Of a DNA stretch of 64,000 bases, positions 25,675 through 32,790 are shown one piece after another. The DNA comes from Umezawaea sp049997955 (lineage in GTDB: Bacteria; Actinomycetota; Actinomycetes; Mycobacteriales; Pseudonocardiaceae). Each line of letters starts with the position of its first letter. Position 1 is the stretch's first letter. The notes under the pieces are model-generated. The model did no database searches. It was not told the origin of the DNA and was given only the letters and a program-made list of their open reading frames with translations. The translations under genes were made by a program, and so were the position numbers. Location: positions 310,001 through 374,000 of the forward strand of contig JAEBDY010000006.1 in assembly GCA_049997955.1 (NCBI GenBank), given 5' to 3'.

Positions 25675-25698
25675 ACGCTAGTCACAACAGTCACACCT
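25675..25698 (-). promoter_or_regulatory. glpR promoter with MtrA-like direct repeat
   Basis: The plus strand reads GTCACA-aca-GTCACA-cct (25681-25698), two 9-bp direct repeats like the reported mycobacterial MtrA site GTCACAgcg. TAGCGT, a -10 on the minus strand, abuts it at 25675-25680, so a bound protein would cover the -35 region. Confidence 0.5.
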
Positions 25699-25743
25699 GT
25701 GTCGGAGGCTCGCCGGGTGCCGTACGTACGAAGGTGTGCTTTA

Positions 25744-25761
25744 TCACCCACTTTCGGGTGA
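25744..25761 (-). terminator. Small hairpin after rimJ
   Basis: TCACCC-N6-GGGTGA, 28 bases after the rimJ stop on the minus strand and followed by TAAAG. Weak; it may end part of the galU-glp-rimJ transcript. Confidence 0.4.
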
Positions 25762-25788
25762 GCCCTTTACTGCGGTCGGACGCTGTGC

Positions 25789-26451
25789 TCAGGGGATTTG
25801 GGCGTTGCCGCGTGCGACCAATCGGCGCACCAGGCCCTCCGGGGACGCCTCTTCACTCGTCATCGCGTAGCAGTAGTGGTCGCGCCAGGCGTGGGCCACG
25901 TCGAGGTACCGCTGGAAGAGCCCCTCCTCGCGGAACCCGGCCTTGCCGAGAACCCGCAGGCTGGCGACGTTCTCGGGCCGCACGGTGGCTTCCAGGCGGT
26001 GCAGCCCGGCGTCGCCGAAGCAGTGGTCGACCACGAGCGCGAGGGCCGCGGTCGCCACACCGCCCTTCGCGTGGTCGGCGGCGACCCAGTAGCCGACCCA
26101 CGCCGAGCGCAGCGAGCCGCGGACGACGTTGCCGACGGTGATCTGGCCCGCGAGCTCACCGTCGACGGTGATCACGAAGGGCAGCGCTTGGCCGCGTCGG
26201 GCGAGCGCCCTGAGCGAGGACCACTGGGCGGGCCAGGCCAGCACCGAGTTGCGCTCGTGCCAGCCGTCGGTGGCGGTGGGCTCCCAGTTCTCCAGGTAGG
26301 CGCGGTCGCGGAGCCGGACGCGGCTCCACGCGGTGCCGTCCAGCAGCTTGGGCGGGCGCAGCGCGACGACGCCCGCCCGCACCCGGAGGGGGCCGAGCCT
26401 CGCGGGCCAGCCGGGGTGCCTGCCGGACTCCAGGTGGAACGAGGCGCTCAT
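25789..26451 (-). CDS. rimJ: GNAT acetyltransferase (RimJ-like, Rv0995 position)
   Basis: 220-residue GNAT protein. The core has ITVDGELAGQITVGNV, WVGYWVAADHAKGGVATAAL (the acetyl-CoA loop V-x-x-x-x-x-G-x-A/G), HRLEATVRPENVASLRVLGKAGFREEG and LFQRYLDVAHAWRDHYCYAM, as in the RimJ/RimL branch that acetylates N-termini of ribosomal proteins. ATG 26451 overlaps the glp stop in ATGA. Conserved galU-glp-rimJ order supports orthology with Rv0995; the actual substrate is not known from sequence. Confidence 0.88.
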   Translation of the reverse strand: MSASFHLESGRHPGWPARLGPLRVRAGVVALRPPKLLDGTAWSRVRLRDRAYLENWEPTATDGWHERNSVLAWPAQWSSLRALARRGQALPFVITVDGELAGQITVGNVVRGSLRSAWVGYWVAADHAKGGVATAALALVVDHCFGDAGLHRLEATVRPENVASLRVLGKAGFREEGLFQRYLDVAHAWRDHYCYAMTSEEASPEGLVRRLVARGNAQIP

Positions 26452-27671
26452 CCGCGCTGGGCGAGGAAGCTGACGAACACTTCCTCGCCGACGGCGACGT
26501 CGGTGACGTCCTCGTCGAGCATGATCAGGCAGTTCGCCTCGGCCAGCGACGCGAGCAGGTGCGAGCCGGACGTGCCGAGCGGCTGGACCAGGTACTCGCC
26601 GTTCTCGGCGTCGCGCAGCAGCTGGCCGCGCAGGAAGCCGCGGCGGCCCTTGGTGGACGTCAGCGGGGACAGCAGCCGGGCGGCGACCGCGCGCCGGTAC
26701 GGGTTGCGCTTGCCGAGGGCCGCCCTGATCAGCGGCCGGACCAGCACCTCGAACACCACCAGCGCGCTCATCGGGTTCGCGGGCAGCAGGAACGTGGGCA
26801 CGGCGTCCGGGCCGAGCCTCCCGAACCCCTGCGCGGAGCCGGGGTGCATGGCGACGCGCGTGACGTCCAGGTCGCCGAGGTCGGCCAGCGCGGCCCGCAC
26901 CTCGTCGCCGACGACTCCGCCGACGCCACCGGCGACCACGACGATCTCGGACAGCAGCAGTCGGCCCTCGACGACCTCGCGGAGCCTGCGCGGGTCGGCG
27001 GACTGGATGCCGACCCGGCTGACCTCCGCGCCCGCGTCGCGGGCGGCGGCGGCCAGCGCGTAGGAGTTCACGTCGTAGACCTGGCCCTGGCCGGGCGTGC
27101 GGTCGACGTCGACCAGCTCCTCGCCGACCGAGATCACCGAGACCCTCGGCCGGGGGTGGACGAGCACCTTGTTGCGCCCCACGGCCGCCAGCAGGCCGAC
27201 CTGGGCCGAGCCGATGGACGCGCCGCGGCGCACGGCGATGTCACCGGTCTGCACGTCCTCGCCGGTCCGGCGGACGAACGCGGCGGACGGCACCGAGCGC
27301 TGCACGGTCACCTTGGCCTGGTGGCCGTCGGTGTACCCGAGCGGCACGACGGCGTCGGCCAGCGTGGGCAGCGGCGCCCCGGTCGCGACCCGGACCGCCT
27401 GGCCCGGCTGCAGCCTGCGCGGCTGCCGCGACCCGGCGGGGATCTCGCCGACCACGGGCAGCTGCACCTGCTGCTCACCCGCTGCCTGCACGTCCACGCT
27501 GCGGACCGCGTAGCCGTCGACGGCGGCCTGGTCGAAACCGGGCAACGCTCGTTCCGCGACGACTTCCTCCGCGCAGAGCAGACCCTGCGACTCGGAGATC
27601 GCGACCCGCACCGGGGCGGGCCGCACGGCGGCCGCGATCACCCTGGCGAGCTGCTCGTCCACTGACCTCAT
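26448..27671 (-). CDS. glp: Gephyrin-like molybdotransferase Glp (MoeA paralogue, Rv0994)
   Basis: 407-residue MoeA/gephyrin-fold protein: the N-terminal substrate domain with LPGFDQAAVDGYAVRS, the MoaB-like domain with PRVSVISVGEELVD, VVVAGGVGGVVGDEVR and LLPANPMSALVVFEVLVRP, and the C-terminal beta domain. In Corynebacterium the equivalent Glp binds FtsZ and the membrane protein GlpR to steer division; MoeA-type molybdenum insertion remains possible because a true moeA is not visible here. ATG 27671 (MRSVDEQLARV) begins 14 bases after galU. Its stop overlaps rimJ. GlpR lies just beyond rimJ. Confidence 0.87.
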   Translation of the reverse strand: MRSVDEQLARVIAAAVRPAPVRVAISESQGLLCAEEVVAERALPGFDQAAVDGYAVRSVDVQAAGEQQVQLPVVGEIPAGSRQPRRLQPGQAVRVATGAPLPTLADAVVPLGYTDGHQAKVTVQRSVPSAAFVRRTGEDVQTGDIAVRRGASIGSAQVGLLAAVGRNKVLVHPRPRVSVISVGEELVDVDRTPGQGQVYDVNSYALAAAARDAGAEVSRVGIQSADPRRLREVVEGRLLLSEIVVVAGGVGGVVGDEVRAALADLGDLDVTRVAMHPGSAQGFGRLGPDAVPTFLLPANPMSALVVFEVLVRPLIRAALGKRNPYRRAVAARLLSPLTSTKGRRGFLRGQLLRDAENGEYLVQPLGTSGSHLLASLAEANCLIMLDEDVTDVAVGEEVFVSFLAQRG

Positions 27672-27685
27672 CGTTGAAACCTCGC

Positions 27686-28579
27686 TCAAGAGTTGTCGAG
27701 GCGTTCCCGCAACCACACCCCAAGCTCGGGCCCGTAGTCGGGATGCTCGAGTGCGAAGTCAACCGCAGCTCGGAGGAATCCTCCCGGATTGCCCAAGTCG
27801 TGTCGCCCGCCGCGGTGGACCACCACGTGGACCGGATGACCCTCGGAGATGAGCAGGGCAATGGCATCCGTGAGCTGGAGCTCGCCGCCCGCGCCCGGCG
27901 TGATGCGCTTCAACGCGTCGAAGATCGCCCGATCGAGCAAGTAGCGACCGGCCGCGGCGAACGTCGACGGCGCGTCCTCGGCCTTCGGCTTCTCGACCAT
28001 GCCGACGACCTTCTTCACGTCGTCGTCACCGGTCTCGCGGACGTCGAACACGCCGTACGCGGAGATCTGCTCGCGCGGGATGTCGAACGCGCACAGGACC
28101 GTGCCGCCGTGCTCCTGGCGAACGGCGGCCATGCGGGCCAGCACGCCGGTCGGCAGCACGAGGTCGTCCGGCAGCAGGACGGCGACGGCGTCGTCCTCGC
28201 CGGTCAGGTTGCCCTCGGCGCAGCCGACGGCGTGGCCGAGGCCCAGCGCCTGCTCCTGGATCGCGGTCTCGACCGTCTCGAACAGCTCCTCGGCGCGGCG
28301 GACCTTCGCGGCCAGCTCGTGCTTGCCGCGGCCTTCGAGCGTGGCCTCCAGCTCCGGCTGCGGGCGGAAGTACTCGGCGACGGCGTCCTTGCCGGGCGAC
28401 GTCACGATGATCAACCTGGTGGCGCCCGCCTCGGCCGCCTCGCTGGCGACGTACTCGATGCCGGGCGTGTCCACGACGGGCAACAGCTCCTTGGGCACCG
28501 CCTTCGTCGTCGGCAGGAAGCGGGTCCCGAGACCGGCTGCGGGCACGATTGCGGTGCGGAAGGCGCGAGACGAGCTCAT
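27686..28579 (-). CDS. galU: UTP-glucose-1-phosphate uridylyltransferase
   Basis: 297-residue nucleotidyltransferase making UDP-glucose. Signature elements: TAIVPAAGLGTRFLPTTKAVPKEL at the N-terminus (pyrophosphorylase motif), LPVVDTPGIEYV, VLLPDDLVL and PGAGGELQLTDAI near the C-terminus. ATG 28579 is set by a TACGCT box eight bases upstream (leaderless). It heads the galU-glp-rimJ operon and is divergent from the 5-FCL gene with 38 bases between start codons. Confidence 0.96.
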   Translation of the reverse strand: MSSSRAFRTAIVPAAGLGTRFLPTTKAVPKELLPVVDTPGIEYVASEAAEAGATRLIIVTSPGKDAVAEYFRPQPELEATLEGRGKHELAAKVRRAEELFETVETAIQEQALGLGHAVGCAEGNLTGEDDAVAVLLPDDLVLPTGVLARMAAVRQEHGGTVLCAFDIPREQISAYGVFDVRETGDDDVKKVVGMVEKPKAEDAPSTFAAAGRYLLDRAIFDALKRITPGAGGELQLTDAIALLISEGHPVHVVVHRGGRHDLGNPGGFLRAAVDFALEHPDYGPELGVWLRERLDNS

Positions 28580-28587
28580 GGGTGACG

Positions 28588-28609
28588 AGCGTAGTGCCGT
28601 ACCTAGGGT
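28588..28609. promoter_or_regulatory. Back-to-back leaderless promoters, galU / 5-FCL
   Basis: TACGCT (minus strand, 28588-28593) lies eight bases before the galU ATG. TAGGGT (plus strand, 28604-28609) lies eight bases before the 5-FCL ATG. Confidence 0.6.
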
Positions 28610-28617
28610 TACCTCCC

Positions 28618-29202
28618 ATGACGTCCGATCAACTCGAACGGAAGACCGCCGAACGGGGGCGCCTGCTGGCGGCCCGCCGGGCGGTGCCCGCCGCCGATCG
28701 CGCGCTCGTTGCCGCCGCGCTGGCCACCGGGGTGCTCGACGTGGTCGCCGCGTACGACATCGCCCCTGGTGGAACGGTGTGCGCGTACCTCGCGGTCGGG
28801 TCGGAACCGGGCTCGGTCGCGATGCTGGACGCGTTGCGCGCGGCCGGGTACCGGGTGCTGCTGCCGATCGTGGTCGGCGCGGCGCCACTCGATTGGGCTG
28901 AGTACACGGGCGACCACGCTCTGCGACCGGGGCCGCACGGGCTGCGCGAGCCCACCGGTGCGCCACTGGGTGCGTCTGCCATCGCTTCGGCGACGTTGGT
29001 GCTGGTCCCGGCGCTGGCGGTGGACCGACGGGGGACGCGGATCGGCAAGGGCGGCGGCCACTACGACCGGTCGTTGCCGATGACGGACGCGCCACTGGTC
29101 GCCGTGGTCCGGGACGCCGAGTTCGTCGACGACCTGCCGGTCGAGCCGCACGACGTGCGGATGACGGCCGTCCTCACCCCCTCGGGCCTGCGCGGGGTGT
29201 GA
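28618..29202 (+). CDS. 5-formyltetrahydrofolate cyclo-ligase
   Basis: 194-residue enzyme converting 5-formyl-THF to 5,10-methenyl-THF with ATP, salvaging this inert folate. The diagnostic motif GTRIGKGGGHYDRSL (family G-x-R-L/I-G-x-G-x-G-x-Y-D-R) is present, preceded by LVPALAVDRR, and the N-terminus has the basic RGRLLAARRAVPAADR. ATG 28618 has a TAGGGT box eight bases upstream. It corresponds to Rv0992c in the conserved order next to galU. Confidence 0.93.
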   Translation: MTSDQLERKTAERGRLLAARRAVPAADRALVAAALATGVLDVVAAYDIAPGGTVCAYLAVGSEPGSVAMLDALRAAGYRVLLPIVVGAAPLDWAEYTGDHALRPGPHGLREPTGAPLGASAIASATLVLVPALAVDRRGTRIGKGGGHYDRSLPMTDAPLVAVVRDAEFVDDLPVEPHDVRMTAVLTPSGLRGV

Positions 29203-29254
29203 CGTTCAACCAAGTTGTTTGCGCGCCGCGACCCGCCTGGCGCATGATGCAGTA

Positions 29255-29281
29255 TTGGCACTCGTTGTGTCCGAGTGCCAA
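29255..29281 (+). promoter_or_regulatory. CIRCE element (HrcA operator)
   Basis: TTGGCACTC-N9-GAGTGCCAA, a perfect 9-bp inverted repeat with the exact CIRCE spacing (consensus TTAGCACTC-N9-GAGTGCTAA). It ends 27 bases before the start codon of the Ruc-like gene, so that gene should be heat-induced through HrcA. Confidence 0.9.
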
Positions 29282-29307
29282 CTCCGGATGAAGCTCGTGG
29301 AGGGCAA

Positions 29308-29622
29308 GTGCCGACCTACCAGTACGCCTGCACCGAGTGCGACCACCGCTTCGACGCGGTCCAGTCGTTCACCGACTCGGCGCTGACCGAGTGCCCGGAG
29401 TGCAGCGGCAGGCTGCGCAAGCTCTACGGCAACGTGGGCGTCGTGTTCAAGGGCAGCGGTTTCTACCGCACCGACAGCCGGTCCAGCACCAGCGCCCCGG
29501 CTCCGGCGGCCGCCGCGGCTCCTGCGGCGAGCAGCGACACCAAGAGCAGCGGCGGCGACTCGAAGCCGTCCACCACCAGCACCAGCACTCCGGCGAGCAC
29601 GCCCGCGAAGGCCGCTTCCTGA
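29308..29622 (+). CDS. ruc: Ruc-like redox-regulated zinc-ribbon chaperone (FmdB family)
   Basis: 104 residues: an FmdB-type zinc ribbon with cysteines 8, 11, 29 and 32 (CTEC...CPEC), a short VVFKGSGFYRTDS segment, then a low-complexity Ala/Ser/Thr/Pro/Lys tail of ~50 residues that should be disordered. This matches M. tuberculosis Rv0991c (Ruc), a heat-induced chaperone active when its zinc cysteines are oxidised, also next to the 5-FCL gene. GTG 29308 follows GGAGGG. The upstream CIRCE element fits HrcA control as in M. tuberculosis. Many databases would call it only FmdB-family regulator; the tail, operator and context favour the chaperone. Confidence 0.88.
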   Translation: MPTYQYACTECDHRFDAVQSFTDSALTECPECSGRLRKLYGNVGVVFKGSGFYRTDSRSSTSAPAPAAAAAPAASSDTKSSGGDSKPSTTSTSTPASTPAKAAS

Positions 29623-29628
29623 GTCGAG

Positions 29629-29665
29629 TTGTCCACAGGCCCCCGAGTTGTCCACAGCTCGGGGG
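29629..29665 (+). terminator. ruc terminator carrying two DnaA-box sequences
   Basis: CCCCCGAG / CTCGGGGG (29640-29665) closes a 10-nt loop and is followed by TTT. The loop is TTGTCCACAG, and an identical TTGTCCACAG lies 19 bp upstream (29629). TTGTCCACA is the GC-rich actinobacterial DnaA box. Confidence 0.7.
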
Positions 29666-29695
29666 TTTGCGCTTTCTGCACCCCGTGATCCGCCA

Positions 29696-29701
29696 TAACG
29701 T
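29696..29701 (+). promoter_or_regulatory. -10 box of the leaderless SAF-domain gene
   Basis: TAACGT, six bases before the GTG at 29708. Confidence 0.5.
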
Positions 29702-29707
29702 CGACCT

Positions 29708-30235
29708 GTGCCCCTCCACCTCCTGCCCCGGTTGCGCAAAGCCCTGGCCTGCCTGTTCGCCCTGCTGGCCGTCGGGTTCGCCCTGTGGCCCACCCCTGCG
29801 CCCGCCGCCGCGGTCGTCGCCGCGCACGACCTCGCGCCCGGCGTCGCGCTGACGGAGTCGGACCTGCGGTTGGCGCCGTTGACGGAGAGACCGGCCGGGG
29901 TCGTGGAGTCGGTCGAGGCCGTGGTCGGGCAGGCGTTGACGGGCGCGGCCAGGTCGGGTGAGCCGATCACCGACGTCCGGCTGACCGCCGCCGATCCGGA
30001 CACGACGTCGGTGGCCGTGCGGTTGGCCGACGCCGGAGTCGCCGAACTGCTGAGACCGGGCAGCCGGGTCGACGTGGTCGGATCGGACGCGGAAGTCCTG
30101 GCAGACGGGGCGACGGTGCTGTCGGTGCGGGAAGCGAAACCCGACCGACTCGTGGTGCTGGGCTTGAGCAGGAAGAATGCGACTCGAATAGCGGCAGTGT
30201 CACTCGAACAGCCACTTGCCGTTACCCTCCGCTAA
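29708..30235 (+). CDS. SAF-domain protein (CpaB/RcpC-like), exported or anchored
   Basis: 175 residues with an N-terminal hydrophobic segment (LACLFALLAVGFALWP) and then a SAF domain: VVAAHDLAPGVALTESDLRLAP, as in CpaB/RcpC pilus-assembly proteins and sialic-acid-synthase antifreeze-like domains. The C-terminal half has TTSVAVRLADAGVAELLRPGSRVDVV, typical of RcpC/CpaB. It is shorter than CpaB (~250+) and no tad pilus genes are adjacent, so the role is open. GTG 29708 has a TAACGT box six bases upstream. mscL follows after 36 bases and may share the transcript. Confidence 0.8.
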   Translation: MPLHLLPRLRKALACLFALLAVGFALWPTPAPAAAVVAAHDLAPGVALTESDLRLAPLTERPAGVVESVEAVVGQALTGAARSGEPITDVRLTAADPDTTSVAVRLADAGVAELLRPGSRVDVVGSDAEVLADGATVLSVREAKPDRLVVLGLSRKNATRIAAVSLEQPLAVTLR

Positions 30236-30271
30236 CCCCCTGCTCGTCCCCACATCACAGAGGAGCTGGCT

Positions 30272-30670
30272 GTGTTCAAGGGCTTCAAGGACTTCTTGAT
30301 GCGCGGCAACGTCATCGACCTGGCCGTGGCCGTGGTCATCGGCGCCGCGTTCACGTCCATCGTCACGGCGTTCACGTCGAACTTCATCAACCCGCTGGTC
30401 GCGCTGATGGGCGGCAGCAACGTCACCGGCCTCGCGGTCCAGCTCAACAGCTCCAACGAAAAGACGATCATGGACTTCGGTGCGCTCATCACCGCGGTCA
30501 TCAACTTCGCGATCGTGGCAGCGGTCGTCTACTTCGTCCTCGTCCTGCCGATGAAGACGATCAAGGAACGTCGTGAGCGCGGCAAGGAAGTCGGTCCCTC
30601 CGAGCCGACTGACACGGAGCTGCTCATGGAGATCCGCGACCTGCTGGCGGCGCAGCAGCACCGAAGCTGA
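30272..30670 (+). CDS. mscL: Large-conductance mechanosensitive channel
   Basis: 132-residue membrane channel that opens under extreme membrane tension. N-terminal amphipathic helix MFKGFKDFLMRGNVIDLAVAVVIG, pore helix with AFTSIVTAF, second helix ALITAVINFAIVAAVVYFVLV, and a charged C-terminal bundle with ELLMEIRDLLA. GTG 30272 follows AGAGGAG. The same gene (Rv0985c) is close to moaB2 in M. tuberculosis. Confidence 0.96.
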   Translation: MFKGFKDFLMRGNVIDLAVAVVIGAAFTSIVTAFTSNFINPLVALMGGSNVTGLAVQLNSSNEKTIMDFGALITAVINFAIVAAVVYFVLVLPMKTIKERRERGKEVGPSEPTDTELLMEIRDLLAAQQHRS

Positions 30671-30682
30671 GTCGATGGGCCG

Positions 30683-30713
30683 CTGCCGGGTTCGCCGCTC
30701 GTGGACCCGGCAG
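30683..30713 (+). terminator. mscL terminator
   Basis: CTGCCGGG / CCCGGCAG, starting 12 bases after the mscL stop, with a 15-nt loop. Confidence 0.7.
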
Positions 30714-31004
30714 GGGCTTGGGTGTGCTGGGCTGGCCGTGTCCCTGCGGCTACTCGCGGTGCTCCCGACGCGTGGGAGCTGATTGGCTTCCGCTGGCGCG
30801 ACTGGATTGCCTTTGCGGTGGGGGATCGTGCTTGCTGGGAGTGCGGACCGTTCCAGTGGTGGGTGCAATTCCGCTTTGGCAGCGCTTTGGCACCTGCGTA
30901 ATGCGGCAGGGCCGGGTCTGTCTCTTCCGGCGGAGTCTGTGTGTCCGGCGGGGTTCATCTTCTCGGGACGGGTTTGGCTGCTCCAGAGGGAGTTTTTCCT
31001 CTGG

Positions 31005-31450
31005 CGGGATGGATAGCTTCAGCTTTGCTGGCAGTGTTGGGTCCAACCCGTGTTCGGCGGCTTAGCTGGTTTCGGCTTTCACGCGGGGCTGGGTCTGTCT
31101 TTCCTCTGTCCCTCACTTCCAGCAGCACGACCGGGTCCGCATGCACCAGGAGGTCCGCTTACTTCCTACCTGAGGGCGGATAGCGCTGGCTTGCTGGCAG
31201 CGCTGAGACCGAGCCCTGTCGTCCGATGGCGTGGCTGGGTCCGGCTTCACCGTGGGACTGCTCGTGACTTTCCACTGTTGCGTACTTCCAGCGACATGAC
31301 CGGGTCCGCATTCCAGGAGGGAGGTCGCTTACTTCCTACCGGCGGTGGATAGCTTGCTGGCAGTGCTGGGAGCAAGCCCTGCCGTCTGGTGGGGTGGCCG
31401 GGTCCGGCTTCTCACGTGGGACCGGTCTGACTTTGCGACAGCGCTGAGTA
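31005..31450 (+). repeat. Tandem array, ~165-bp unit, about 2.7 copies
   Basis: Anchor words recur at near-constant spacing: GCTGGCAG(T/C)G at about 31028, 31194 and 31356. ACTTCCAGC...GACCGGGTCCGCAT occurs in the first two units, and GCTTACTTCCTACC at 31158 and 31327. Units are diverged and contain no open frame. Confidence 0.65.
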
Positions 31451-31659
31451 CTGGCCTGTTTTCTGGCGGCAGGGATGGCTTTGGCGTTCCGGTGATGCCG
31501 AGTTCTGCCCTACCGGCCGTCGGGTCTGCCTTCAGGGTCGTGGTCAAGCCGTGCTTTTAGCGGTTGCGGGGCTGGCGTTGTCTTTCAGCGTTGCCGGTGC
31601 GGCTCTGCCTTCCAGCGGTGTTGGTCGGGGATTGGTGCCCCCGTGGCGCGATTGTCTCC

Positions 31660-31718
31660 ATGTCCGTCCGCTACGGGTCAAGGCGGGAAAGATGCCTTGA
31701 CCCGTAGCGGACGGACAT
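31660..31718 (-). repeat. Dispersed hairpin module, copy 3
   Basis: A perfect 25-bp stem with outer ATGTCCGTCCGC and inner GGTCAAGGC; the loop reads ATCTTTCCC on the minus strand. Flanks (CCCAGCGCCCTC and GGAGACAATCGCGCC) match copy 2 closely over about 140 bp in inverted orientation. It lies 300 bases downstream of the moaB2 operon, in sense with it. Confidence 0.88.
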
Positions 31719-32018
31719 GAGGGCGCTGGGGATCGGGGGCAGGGAGGGGTCTGGAGGCCTGGCGGCTTGCATGCGTTCGCTTGGCTGTGGGTGGTCTGGT
31801 TGCAGGCTTTGTTCGGCTGTTGGCGGTCAGTTTGTGTGGTGTGTGTCCGCTTTGGCGTTGCACGAAGCCGCTTGAGCTGGGGCGGGCCCGGTTGTGTGGA
31901 ACCGTTGTTGGTCGCTGGAGCCCGTGTCGGGGCTGTGTGCTGCTGTGTGAAGCGGCAGCGTGTGTGGTGGCTTTCCGGAGCGCGTTCTGCCGTCCGGCGG
32001 CCGCGCGGTGTCGTGTGT

Positions 32019-32198
32019 CTAGCCGCCGTGGTGTGGGGGGCGGTTTTCGCGGTACCAGGAGTCGCGGTCCGTGTTGTTCTGGTCCGGGTCGCGTTCGTCG
32101 GCTGTTGTGTCCGGTAGGACGTCGCCGAACACTTCCGCCAGGCGACGGCGCCGCGCCGCTTCCGCGGCGACGGCGTCGTCTTCCTGATTGGTGGTCAT
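32019..32198 (-). CDS. Small acidic/basic protein coupled to moaB2
   Basis: 59 residues: MTTNQEDDAVAAEAARRRRL, then AEVFGDVLPDTTADERDPD and the ending RDSWYRENRPPHHGG. The ATG at 32198 overlaps the moaB2 stop in ATGA, which argues strongly that it is translated. No membrane segment and no known domain. The WYRENRPPHH tail looks like a conserved actinobacterial signature of small proteins beside moaB genes (from memory, not checked). The function is unknown; a partner or regulator of the MoaB-like protein is possible. Confidence 0.8.
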   Translation of the reverse strand: MTTNQEDDAVAAEAARRRRLAEVFGDVLPDTTADERDPDQNNTDRDSWYRENRPPHHGG

Positions 32199-32695
32199 GC
32201 CTCGTCTAGGCCCGAGAGCTGTTCGATGACGTAGGGCACGAGGGTGGAGAGGGTGGCCATGCCGTCTCGGACCGCTGCGCGGGAACCTGCGAGGTTCACG
32301 ACCAGGGTGCTGCCGGACACGCCCACGAGGCCGCGGGAGATGCCCGCGTCCACCGCGCCCGCTGCCAGGCCGGAGCCGCGCAGGGCCTCGGCGATGCCGG
32401 GGATCGGGCGGTCCAGCACGCCCTGGGTGGCGTCGGGGGTGACGTCACGCGGGGAGACGCCCGTGCCCCCCACCGTGACGACCAGGTCGACGCCGCCGAT
32501 GACCGCGGTGTTGAGGGCGGCGCGGATGTCGACCACCTCGCCCTCGACGGCGACCGTCGCGTCGACGATGAAACCTGCCTCTTCGAGCAGTTCGGTGACC
32601 AGTGGTCCCGTGCTGTTGTCGTGCTCACCGTGCGCCACCCGGTCGTCCACGATCACGACGAGGGCGCGGCCGAGGCGCTGCGCGCTGCGTTCCAT
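32195..32695 (-). CDS. moaB2: MoaB/Mog-domain molybdopterin protein (MoaB2, Rv0984)
   Basis: 166 residues of the MoaB/Mog fold that handles molybdopterin during cofactor assembly. Motifs are ALVVIVDDR, a GEHDNSTGPLVTELLEEAGF helix, the substrate loop DLVVTVGGTGVSPRDVTPDA and GSTLVVNLAGSRAAVRDGM. The expected TGGTG(L/V)xPRD pattern reads GGTGVSPRD. ATG 32695 is chosen because TACGGT lies seven bases upstream (leaderless). A small protein gene is coupled at its end. In M. tuberculosis moaB2 directly follows pepD; here about 8 kb separate them. Confidence 0.92.
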   Translation of the reverse strand: MERSAQRLGRALVVIVDDRVAHGEHDNSTGPLVTELLEEAGFIVDATVAVEGEVVDIRAALNTAVIGGVDLVVTVGGTGVSPRDVTPDATQGVLDRPIPGIAEALRGSGLAAGAVDAGISRGLVGVSGSTLVVNLAGSRAAVRDGMATLSTLVPYVIEQLSGLDEA

Positions 32696-32702
32696 GCGGA
32701 CA

Positions 32703-32708
32703 ACCGTA
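32703..32708 (-). promoter_or_regulatory. -10 box of leaderless moaB2
   Basis: TACGGT on the minus strand, seven bases before the ATG at 32695. Confidence 0.55.
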
Positions 32709-32777
32709 GCCAATGGTCGGATCTGACGGTTCCATGACGTGTCGCTGTCGCACCGGGTGTCGCGGACTCGTGGCCCT

Positions 32778-32783
32778 TAACGT
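32778..32783 (+). promoter_or_regulatory. -10 box of the leaderless epimerase gene
   Basis: TAACGT, seven bases before the GTG at 32791. Confidence 0.55.
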
Positions 32784-32790
32784 CGACCAC

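Larger units (their letters stand above)
30715..32018. other. 1.3-kb gene-free stretch of degenerate repeats
   Basis: No reading frame here looks like a protein. The plus strand is G/T-rich and A-poor, full of words such as GGCTTCCGCTGG, CTTGCTGGCAG and GGGTCCGGCTTC. It holds the ~165-bp tandem array (31005-31450) and hairpin copy 3 (31660-31718). The side beyond copy 3 (31745-32010) is the mirror of the C/A-rich stretch seen beside other copies. Confidence 0.6.

Noticed and set aside
30718..31560. Several 70-115-codon frames in the mscL-moaB2 gap
   Set aside because: They overlap each other in different frames, follow the tandem DNA repeats, and have no codon-position pattern or ribosome site.
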